Origin: Macrotis lagotis
Lineage: Eukaryota > Chordata > Mammalia > Peramelemorphia > Peramelidae
Reading direction: 5' to 3'
Length of the DNA: 64,000 nt
Assembly (NCBI RefSeq): GCF_037893015.1
Contig: NC_133666.1
Coordinates: 155,728,498 to 155,792,497 of the forward strand
Part shown: positions 35,901 to 47,900 of the stretch, one piece after another
How positions within the stretch are numbered: the first letter of the stretch is position 1
Layout: each line of letters starts with the position of its first letter
The notes under the pieces: generated by a model
Seen by the model: the letters and a program-made list of their open reading frames with translations, nothing else
Database searches by the model: none
Told to the model about the DNA's origin: nothing
Program-made: the position numbers and the translations under genes

Positions 35901-38900
35901 AATAAAGGGGTGACTTTTTTTGTTTTGTCTTACAAACTAGAAAATAACTAGATGTATGCTAATAAATGCAGAAATTGTAAGGTACTTAGTGTCTTTTCTG
36001 AAGGCCACACACAGATTGCTTTCATTTACCTCAGCAAATGAGACAGGAAAATGCTAGCTTTGGAACTTCAGGCTTTCTACTTCTCAGAATCTGAGACCTT
36101 GCTGAGCTTGACAATACAGACAATACTCATATGATATAACCAGAGAATAATAAATTTAAAGGCTGCAGTAGCTAATAGTCTACAATCCAGTTTTGACAAT
36201 AAGGCATAAACACTGGAAAAGTTAAATATCAGAATAAGTTCAATAACAACAGAAAAAAGATAACCCAGTGAAAGAATAGTACAAGTAATTGGAAAAATAA
36301 AATAAAATATCCTTTGAGTAAAAAAAAAGAAAAAGCAGATAAAAAGAATAGTACAAGACACCATGGGCCTCAGGAGTTCAGAGAAGGGAGTAAGGCACCT
36401 CTTAACCATCATAATGCATGCCTCCATTCACACTAGCAAGTCAGGTCCCCAGAGTGTGGAGGATTTACTTGACTTCTTAGTGTCCAAGAGATAGCCCTGA
36501 GAGATTAGAGGTGTCTTTTCTAGTGTGATATGAATCTTACCCACAAGCCCCACCATCAATGTTTATCCTTCCCATAATTATCTTGTAAGAAGTCTTAATT
36601 GGAAATGGCAAACCACTCCAATATCTTTGCCATAAAAATCAATGGAGTCATGAAAAGTCAGGCACCTGAAAATGACTGAATAAAAACAACCTGGTAAGAA
36701 CAGTTGGTTTAATACTTCCCCTCAAAAAAAGTCTGTAACACACACCAAAGTCTGTCCCACAGGTTTATGTAGAGCTTGGGGGGAAAGTGGACTCAAACTT
36801 AAACACATACAGCAAAGGAATAACTCATAGTTTCAGTCTGCTGGGAGTCCTTTTTATCTTTCATAGGCTACCCCTAAAATTTCCATTAGGTATATTGTAG
36901 CTCTTAAGCTGGGCACTTTGTGGAACTTGGAGCTGTTTCCTCATGAGTCCATTCTTTTACAGATTCTGAGTGCAGCAACTGCTTCCCCAGAAATGTTGCT
37001 AGGATGCCAGTAAATAAAAAAAGTTCTCTTCCTCCTCCAGACAAGAAAAATGCAAGAAGGGAGATACTGAGGCTGAGACCAGAACTGCTTCCTCCCACAC
37101 CAAGTGATTCCCTTTACTTAGGAGCTTAGCTGGAAGATTTTCACCCAAAGCTTCCTAATGTCCAAGTCTCTAGTTCCCAAACTGTCTCACTATTTTATGC
37201 ACAGTCCACAGAATAAGACTCAGTGTCCTCAACAAATTGAAACAATTAAGACATGTATTCTCCCAGTTAAGATATCAGAAAGTAACCTCATCAATTATTT
37301 AATAAGTTTGGGGTAACTGATCAACCAACTCAATGACCCCAATTCTTATGCCAGCATGTCAGTCACCCAGGTTTGGTTCCCTTAGTTTGTAAAAAAAATC
37401 AAATCTTCATAATTTCTCCGCGTTTGCTTTGAATTAACTTACCTACCTTATTCCAAGAATTCTATAATTGGTTCAGTTTCCTCATGGTTCTTTTAAAAAA
37501 TTCTATCCCTTCTTAGAAACCACATCTATTTGTATAATTGTCTTTCACTAAACATGCCTGGTTTGTTTTTTTTAATTGTGTCTGGATGCTGCTTCTGAAG
37601 GGCAGGATCTTCATTTTTCTGATATAAAGCTACATATAAATAATAACTTTCCTGCTGCTTTGGCCATGTAAAATTGTAAAATGCCACATAGAACACTAAA
37701 TACCACATCATACTATGACAGACGCACTGATGTATTGGCAGCCACTCTTGTCTGGTAAGCAAAGCTTGACAGCCTTTACTTAGTGATTTTTCTAAACTGT
37801 AAGACATCTTTTTTCTTTGACAACCCTTCTTATATTTTTAAAGCCATCTTTCGAATGCCTTTTTTTTTTTAACACATTCACTCAGTAAATTGGTTCATAT
37901 AATCTAAACTCACTAATAGAATGCCCTTGGACTCCTTGGCCTTTTCAAACATTCTATCTCCAAATCACAGTTGCAATACGATTACATGAAAGTTTCATTT
38001 CAAATCCAATAGTTACAATGTCCAAAAAACATCTTATCTCTAATAAAGCACTTTGCCAACTAATGTGTTCTTGTTTTCTTTTTAAAAGTTTAAAAGTATG
38101 GCTAAATTCCATTTTTAAAACTTTGGAACCACTGAGAACAAATTAATTATGTAATTTGAGTAAATGTATCAGATTTTTGATGTTATTGTCATGAACTTAA
38201 GCACTAAATAAAATTGTACTTCCATCTGCAAAATATAACAAATAGATGTACACTAATCTTCAAATCTCTTTTATTTATAGCTTGTTTTTACCTTTAAGTA
38301 TATAATAAATTCAACATGAACCTTAAGCTGTCTTGCTTATCTTTGTTTCCTTCTGTCTTTCTGTTCTTTTCTGTGAATTAAAAAAAAAGAAAGTTTCAGT
38401 TGCCTTCTTTCATTTTGATAGAAGCACTTTTATTAGCTTTCTTCTTCCACTCATTCCCAGTCTTGACTTATTGAATAGGTAAATGATTTTGTCATCATTT
38501 ATATGATTTCAAAGAAATATCATCTAAACTCTCAACAGTATAATAGCATTTGCTATAATATGGGAGAGAATTGTGGATAAATGACAGTCAATGAATGACC
38601 ATCCAAAAAAATGACAGTTGTATCAGTTAGTGGCCATCCAATTCTGAAGAGAATGTTCTAATAGACTCTTTATGGTTCTGATGTCAGAAACCCATTGAGT
38701 GCCCATTGCGTTGTTGGCATTGTTAGAAGCTACCAAAAAAATAATAAAGAAGTCTGTTTAGATGATAGCTTTGGGTGCTCTGCCTCTTCTCCCCCACTTC
38801 CTCAGCATTTTTTTTCCTGCCGCTATTTGGATATATTACTTTTGAAAACAGAAAATAACATCCAGGTAAAACTTTAATTCTTGGATTTCTAAAAAAACAC

Positions 38901-41900
38901 AGTTTTAGTAAATACTCTTTTGGTTCTCCCTGGCACTTTGTACAATGTTCTCTGTATATTGTAGGCACTTAATGATGAATTTATGAATAAGCAAATAAAA
39001 GAATGAATGAAAATGTGATTTTTGGTATGGTCAAATCTTTTTGAATGAGTCTTAAAAATCATTTGTAAAATTTAATTTTCCCCAAAATGCCATAATTTTA
39101 TACTGTATATATTTTGTGGATTATCAAAATTATATATCCTCAAAGGACATTCTCTTTTTAAATGTAATTGATAGGCAAAATGTCTTTGTACTTAACTCCA
39201 TACAATTTTTTATACATCTTTCTCATATGGTTCTTCTATTATATTCTTTTACTTTGCCTTTTAACATGTACAGGTCTTCTTTGACATAAGGATCGGAGAC
39301 AAAGATATAGGCAGAATTGTAATTGGCTTGTTTGGCAAAGTTGTACCCAAGACTGTGGAGAATTTCATTGCTCTGGCAACTGGAGAAGTATGTCTGGTTT
39401 ATTTTCTTTAAACAATATATACAAGTTAGTAGTTTACTTTACTATCCAAAATAAAAATATACCTTTGGGCAAATAGATGTTAAAAAAAATTGTAGATACA
39501 AAGAAATAGTGACTCTTTAATTGAGCAGATCCTCCTTTTTAATTTTTGTGTTTACAGGATATTATTGGTACTTTGGATTCCAGGGGTTGAGGGGAGGTGG
39601 GGCTGGATGGAGGAAAGGGGAGAGAAAATAAAGGAAAGGAATTTGGAGGATGAGTCATATTCATATTACTGTTGGTCTGGCCTCCATAGCTTAGCATTTC
39701 ATAGGATTATAGAGGAAGAGATAGAACTCCTTTATCAAATGAGGAAATTGAAACTTGGAGGGAGGAAGTGATATGTCTGAGATCAGACAACTACTAAATA
39801 GCACAGCTGGCTAAGTTCACTTTATTGACTTTCTTTTCTTGTTATTTAATCAGAAGACTTTAGTTAGGTCATCTAGGTCTAGAGCCATTTTATTATTTCA
39901 AGTATAACTCTGAATGCCAGGATTGATCAATTCAGTAGTTTAAAGCTATTGTTTATACATTTGAAATTTTTTTCTTTTTAGAAAGGGTATGGATACAAAG
40001 GAAGCAAATTTCATCGTGTGATCAAAGATTTCATGATTCAAGGAGGAGACTTTACTGCTGGAGATGGCACTGGAGGTAATTTTATCTTTTAGTCTTTCTT
40101 ATTTACAATAAAACAAAAAATTTGTTTTGCCTAAACCTGAATCCACAAACTTGCAATTGCCAGTAACAATCATTGTTTAAACCAATATTCAAACTAATTT
40201 TCAAAATTAAATTTTATTTTATTTTCAGTAAGATTTACCTATTCTTTCTTTCTTTTCCCTTCTGCCATCATAAAAACAAGAAAAATAGATCCTCCATTAC
40301 AAACATACATAGTCAAGCAAAACAAATTCCTGTATTGTCCTTGTGCAAAAAAATGGTCATTCCTAAGTCTTTCAGAATTTTTTTATCTTTACAATATTGT
40401 GATTATTATATAAATTGTTCTCCTGGATTCCATTCATTGGATTCTACATCAGTTTTGCAAATTTTCCCAAGTTTCTCTGAAATCATGTATTTCCTCATAT
40501 TTAATCAATTTTCTCAGCACATTCATATACGGTAAATTGTTTATCCATTCCCCAATAATGGACATTTCCTCAGTTTTCCAAATTTTTTGCCACCACAAAA
40601 AGAGCTTTTATAAAGTCTTTTGCAAAAAAGGGTCTTGTCCCAACTCTTTCTTTTGATCTTTTTGATGTATAGAACCTATTTATTTGATTTCAGCAGTAGT
40701 CCTGTGAAGTCATGTGTAATTGGTCATTATACTGATTAGAGTTCCTAAGTTTTTCACAATTTTTTATCTATATAGTATTGTGGTTATTATATAAACGGCT
40801 CTCCTGGGTTCCGTTCACTTGATTCTGCGTCAGTTTATGCACTTGATGATCAAGATCAAAGACCAAATGGAAATGAATAAGCCAACAGAAACAATGAGAA
40901 TGAGGAATCAGAACTTCTCCATTGGTTCCCATCCAGTGTCCAATATTACCTATGGAAATAAAGTAACAAAGGTATAGGCCAGGGTCTAAAGTTCTCCTTC
41001 CTACCAACCCATATCCTCCCTCCTAAATGTCATTACTTCTTTTCCCACCATCTGTACAGGTAGACAGTCCAATGGACATGATCCACAATGTTCTCCCCAG
41101 GTACATGGCCCTCTATTTCAACTGGGAATTATTTATTCTCACCAACTGATTTCTTACACATTGTTCCCCATTCCCTGCTTCACCTAAGATTCCCTCTTAC
41201 CTAGGGTCCCCTCTATGTCTGTGACCATAGAACCTAGTGTCATGAAAAAGAGCCCACATAATCCATTTGTGGATAAATGATAACTGTAACCCTGGGAGAT
41301 CCTTCCTAAGGATTTCCTTTCTATGTGGAAGTGGAGTTAGTATAAAATACAACTAGCCCTCACTTCCTTGACTTCTTCTTGGGTGAAATAGGGTCAGTGA
41401 GGTCCAGTCCTGCACGATGTGTTCATTCCCATGGCCAGTTTGCTATTGGGAGGATTTGTTGGGTGCAGTCTTGACCAGCCATGTTATTCTAATTGGATTT
41501 TTTCAGGGAAGGGTTCCCTTGGGTAGACAGATATACAAGTGACATACACCTGTTGGTTTTTCAGTTTGGTCACTATGGGGCCTGTAAGGTTAATATTTCC
41601 CTTCCGTTCCCCATCCTGAGTTGGTCTTTATGTTCCAATTAATTTGACATTCTTCAGTGGAAGAGTTGCCTTTACAATCCATTTGATAAGCTGGAATGAT
41701 TTTGTATAATTGTGGCAGTCACTTGGTGTCCCACATGGACCTGGACTTAAATTGTTGAGGGGAATTCTCTAGTCATTCACATATGGTCAAATTGGTGCTA
41801 TTAGTCACTTGGACTTCAGAGATTAGGAAATTCATAAAATATATATTTTTTTAGGTTTTTACAAGGCAATGGGGTTAAGTGACTTGCCCAAGGCCACACA

Positions 41901-44900
41901 GCTAGGTGATTATTAAGTGTCTGAGGCTGGATTTGAACTCAGGTACTCCTGACTCCAGGGCCAGTGCTCTATCCACTATGCCACCTAGTCACTGGAACAT
42001 GTGGCCTATGGTACTCTCAAGGGAAGGGCCAGCCTGAAGACCACTTCATGGAATCTCCACAATCATGGAGACAACTTGCAAAACTAAAGACCACTTCATG
42101 GAGTCTCCATATCCATGAAAATAACATACAAAAACTGAAGACTACTTCATGGAGTCTCCATAATCATGGAGATAACATGCAAAAATCTACATGAAACCAA
42201 GATATTTTGTTTGCTTGATTTAAAGAGGGGGTTAGATCAGGATAAAGACAGATATCTGGGATGTATATTATTTCCCTCGCTCAGAGCGAGACTACAATAT
42301 AGTTGGTGGCCAGAGGCTTCAGTCTAGCAGAGCTCAAACCTTTTGAACTAACTTCCCTTCCTCTAATGGATTCAGAATCCCATTGTTATCAGTTCTAAAA
42401 GACAGTCCCATCTCTCTGCCTACATCTTCCTTTCCCCCATATTCCGCTTTGTTCCACCATTCCTTGCCTAAATGCAATGTCTGCTTGCCTCTAGACTAAA
42501 ATAGGAGAATGAAGGAGTAGGCATGAGATGTCTGCTTTCCCTTACCAGATTGCTTGGCACCCCCTGCTTGAACTGGAATCCCTCTACCAGCTTTAGTTCT
42601 TTAAAAAGTTCCATAACAGGTTTTGATTCACAATCACAAATTATGTCTATGATGATTTTTTTACTTTTGTTTGTCATGGGAATGACAACAGGTGATGACC
42701 AAGTCTAGTAACTCTTTACTTCCTTCCTTAAGGAGAACCCTTAAGTCATCTATCCACTTAAATTCAGTTTCCTTTATTTTCCGGTTTCCTTTCTAATGAG
42801 AATGTCAAAATTCAAGTTTTGAGAGTTGAATAGAACCTCAGTAGTTGTCCAGTGTATTACAATCACAAAAAGCATCCCCACTATAACGTACCTGCTATGG
42901 TAGTTATCCAGCTCTGCTTGGAGAGAGCCCAGGAAGTGAAATTTCTTGAGGTAGTTGCTCTTTCTACTTCTGCAGAGGTCTAAATATTGAAGAGTTTTTT
43001 TCCTGACATCAAGCCACATTTGCCTCTTTTTAAATGTCATTCATTGTTTCTGTTCTAGATCCTTGAAATAAACAGAACATATTTCGTTCTTCTTCCACAT
43101 GATAGTCCTTCAAATACATGCTCACAGCTCTTATTACCTATTGAGCATTGTGTTCTTTTTTGGAAGTTTTGTGTTTTTTAAATTACAAACTTACAAATTA
43201 CTCTCACTTTTTAAAACATCTTTTAAAAAGAAGTAAAACAAGTAAAATTAATAGTGACTACATTCAAAAATGTATGCAATATTTTACATCCTCACTGATC
43301 TATTAAAAATAAAGAAATCCATTTTCTCTACCTTCTACCATTAGAAAAAAAGAAAGGAAAAATGCATAACCAAGCAAAATAAATTCCCTAAATAGCTATA
43401 TACCTACATATATATATATATATGTATATGTATTCAGTGCATATAGGTGTATATGTGTTTGTCACATATACATACACACACATGTACACTTCATATCTCA
43501 TTCTGTAAACTGAAGCCATTATTATTTTGCAATGGATAACACATTTCATTATCAGACCTTTAGAGTCATGAATATCATTGTATAAACTGATGAAGAACCA
43601 GGAGATCAATTCATATAATAACAACAATGTAAAAACACAACCAAGTAATTTCTTCCTCAAGCTAAGTATTTTCAGTTCCTTCAATTAATTCTCATAAAAT
43701 ATGAACTCAAACCCTTCACCATCTTCACAGTCACTCAGGTTCAAAAACCAAAGTATCTTTCTCAACTCACTATTGGTCATCCCATATATATATCTAATCT
43801 GTTGCCAAGTCCTATCATTTTTTTCTTTTGCAAGACATACAACCGTTCCCTCTGACATTGCATCAAGGTACAGACCCTTATTGCCTCACAACTGAATTAT
43901 TGCAATAACCTTCTAGTGGCTCTCCCTGGCTCAAGTTTTTTCCCCCACCTACTATATCCTTATATCATACTGTCCAACTGATCTTCCTAAAATACAGATC
44001 TGACCATGTGCTTCTTTATTATCTCCAGGATCAAAAATAAATTCTTCTGTTTGACTTTTGAAATTCTTCATGACTGGATCTTTCCTATCTTCCCATGATT
44101 TCTGCAATTCAATGGTACTGGCTTAATGCTGATCCTCAAATAAGACACTCCAGCTCCTGACTGGGCATTTTCACTGGCTGTCCTTCCATGCCTAAAATGT
44201 TCTCCTCCCTCATCTCTGCCTCCTGTTTTTTCTGGTTTCCTTCAAGTCTTAGTTAAGATCCCTCCCTCTGCAAGGTGCCTTTCCCAGTCCCTCTCAGTGC
44301 CAGTACCTTCCCTTTGAGAGTGGCTTCATTTTACTTTGTGTATATGTTTGCATGTAGTTTTTGTATGTTGTCTCTGAGATTAGAATGTGAGCTCCTTGAG
44401 GGCAGGGCTATTTTTGCCTTTTTTTTTTTTTTTTGGTATCCTCAGTGCTTAGCACAGTAATCTGGCAAATAATTAGTGCTTAATAAAGACTTGCAGCTGA
44501 CTGACCACAGGCTCTATAGCTTATGAAAGTCTTAAGCTATGATGCCAACAGTTGAACAAAATGTCCTAGAGGTAGGTTGACTGGAGCAGAGGGCTGAGGA
44601 GCCCTCCCCTTCTTAGGTCTCTCAAATGCAATCGAAAATGACATTAGCTTTCTTGGCTGCCATATCATACAGCTTCATTCTCAATTCTAAGATTCTCTTC
44701 TTCTATTGAATAGGAATATTTTACCTTAGTTTCTAACAGTTAATATTTACAGAATATGTAAAAATTAGGTGCTTCTTCACATCCTCTCTCTAATTTTCCT
44801 CCACCAAGATGGTGGTAGGTCCAAGGGTAATATTTTGTTTTTCTTTACTTCATAACAATAGTTAAGTAATTCATCGCTCAATAGGCAGCCAACTGGTAGT

Positions 44901-47900
44901 GGACTAGTCTTTACTTAGCAAAGCTTCTTCTTGGAAAGCAGGCACAGCTCATTCCCAGGATCATCCTTGAAGCTCTCCCAGAGTATCTTAGATTATAGGC
45001 AGCATTGTGAATCTTTGAGAAGTCTTAACAAGCAGTCCATAGCTAGTGTATAATGTGGAAGGAGAGCAGCCTCTTGAAAAGGAGTTTGCAGAAAGTTTTC
45101 AATCCACACTCTGATTTGATCTCAACTCAAGATAACAAATCATACACACAGGATGATTTTAGGTATATCAGAAGAAGACAAAGTCATATGAGCATTAATA
45201 CCATTCTAGCAGAAGGAGAAAAGGAATTTAGTAATTATCTGGCAAATTGAATATGTATTTTTACCAGAACAATCAAATTTGAAAATTTTAAGTGATGCCA
45301 AAGCAAAATAGATTAGATAATAAAATATTATCAGAAGATAAAATGGATTACTTAAGAACCACACTGAAAAGACTTGTATACAGAATCAAGTTTACAAATA
45401 AAGTGAAGGTATCTTTTGCTTGAAAGTAATGTGTCACCATATTCTTTGGCCAAATATATTCAGTAGGAGAGTTTGCTAAAACTTTTAAAATGAATCCAAA
45501 AGGTATATCAAGGTCTGTAAGAACCATTTACCAATAATGTAAAAGATTTTCAAAGTACATCAGATAAACAACAAAACACTTCAATCTAGATACTACTTCC
45601 AAGTAACTTAAATAGGTTTATAGGATCATAGATTAGAAAAGAAGTCATTTCGTCCAACCTTTCATTTTATAGATGAAGAAAGATTCAGTAAGTAAGACTT
45701 ACCCAAGGTCACACAGGTAGCAAATGGCAGAGCTGAAATTTGAATTGAAGTCCTCTGACTCCATGCTGTAATAACAGTAACCTGGAGTTAGCATTTTCTT
45801 AAAAAAGAATATGACATCCTATGAGATAATTTTTCTAATAAATGCTATTACTATCTGATTCATTTCTCTAGTTTTCGTTTTCTTTTCCTCCTTTCTTAAT
45901 CATATTTTTACATTTTTCTCTGCCAAAATCAATAAAGCTATAAATTGAAAGTTTCTTTTCAACATGGTCAGATAAAGCAATTAATTTTGCATATCTCCAC
46001 TGAGGAAAAAATATTGAACTAAATATTTTTAAACATGAATTTTAGGACAACTAATATTTAATGCTTCCTCTGCTTGAAAAAACTGCCTAGTTCTTCAAGT
46101 CAAAAATCTTCAATGATTTCATTTTCTCTTAACTACTTTGAAAAAAGTAAAACTGAGGCCATAATGTTTAAATTAACTGTGATGTACAAAATAACACCCA
46201 ACACAAAGATTTTTTTAAAAAAATTATCTTAAAAAAAGAGGGAGGGCAAAATTTATTTACAATTTTGTTTGCTTTTTTATTTGAGAGAGAATGTATGTTG
46301 TGTGTTTAACATTTATTAACTGTTAAAAATTGATATACACATTAAGAATTGTATGTGCATTTTCATATCTAAAGAATGGTTATTGATCACAACATAAAAA
46401 TCAGGTATCATTTGTTCTAAAAGCAAACAAAAAAGAATCCAGTATGTTTTCTATTGGAACAGCCTAACAGCCTATAGAATGTACTTGACTTTCCCTCTAG
46501 TACATTCTGTAAGAAAAAAAAATCCTTCCCTATTATATATATATATGGATACATTTTTCTTTATTTGCTTTTGTTTGTTTTAGGAACTAGTATCTATGGA
46601 GACAACTTTCCAGATGAGAATTTTAAGCTCAAGCATTATGGCATTGGATGGGTTAGCATGGCAAATTCTGGGCCAGATACCAATGGTTCTCAGTTCTTCA
46701 TTACTGTGACCAAGCCTAGCTGGTTGGATGGAAAACATGTAGTATTTGGAAAAGTCATTGATGGAATGGTAATTATAAGGTTTTTTTAAAAGCATTTTAT
46801 CAATGAGTATTTAATTATTATAATTATATATATTTCTTATATATAAAGTAATTATATATATATGTAAATTATATATAATGTTATATAATTTAAATTTTAA
46901 ACATGCTCAACAACAAATTTATCCACCTTGTTTACCCAGTTCTTGAAAAACTGATTAAATTGCAGGTACTACTTAATTTTGGAAAGTGTTAAAGAAGTTG
47001 TAGTAGTTGAAGTTAAAGGCTGTTGAGTACTTTATGAGAAATTTAGAAATGAATGGAAAATGCATTATAATGAAAGAATCTGCATTGCCATTTCAAAGAT
47101 ATTTTAGTGTATAGACTAGTTTTCAAGTCATCTATTTAAAAAGTGAGTGTGAATATGAACAGATTCTTGGGAATAGCTCACATTAAGGATAATTAATCTA
47201 TTCATTTTATAACTATTTAGAAAAGATTTATACTAGTTATAGTTTTTGCTTGAAAGCAATGAGTGTCACCATATTCTTTGACCAAATACATTTAGTAGGT
47301 GAGTACTAGGTATAGCTGATATTATTTACCCTGTACAGATGTAGTTCAATGGGCAGATTAATTTTTTTCAAATCACTATTTGTATACCATAACATAATGT
47401 GAGTTTTAACAGAGAGCTTCAACTCATGAGAGTGGTTTAATAAGCACAGTACAAATTAAGCACAAATATAAAGTAATGGGACAGGAAACAAACTTCAAAG
47501 CAAAATATGAAAATAATTGGTTTATCTTAGGAAATACAATGATTTTGATAATTTTGCTTTGAAGTTTGTTTCCTGTCCCATTACTTTATATTTGTGCTTA
47601 ATTTGTACTGTGCTTATTAAACCACTCTCATGAGTTGAAGCTCTCTGTTAGGACTCACATTATGTTATGGTATACAAATAGAACTCACTCTGGTAAAAAC
47701 CAAGTATTTTTTAATTGGAAAGCAAAAGGCACCTTTTTGTCAGGTGAGAGATATGTGGCTATTCCCAGTTGTGCTCTCTGAATTGAGGTGGTATGCTTTA
47801 GTGACTTTTTTTCCAAATGTTCTGAAACTAAATCAACCTGTCTCTCTTCCCTCCCTGCCTCCACCCCTTTTTTCCTAGGCTGTGGTGCACACCATAGAAC

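Noticed and set aside
36077-36427. 116-codon minus-strand frame with hydrophobic stretches
   Set aside because: The hydrophobicity comes from AT-rich sequence. No initiation context, homology or repeat match was recognised.
42034-42186. CRISPR-like array
   Set aside because: The units are contiguous 50-bp tandem copies without unique spacers, in a eukaryotic intron.
46565-46789. Cyclophilin-like single open frame as an intronless pseudogene
   Set aside because: It is exon 4 of PPIC, bounded by good splice sites and continuous in phase with exons 3 and 5.
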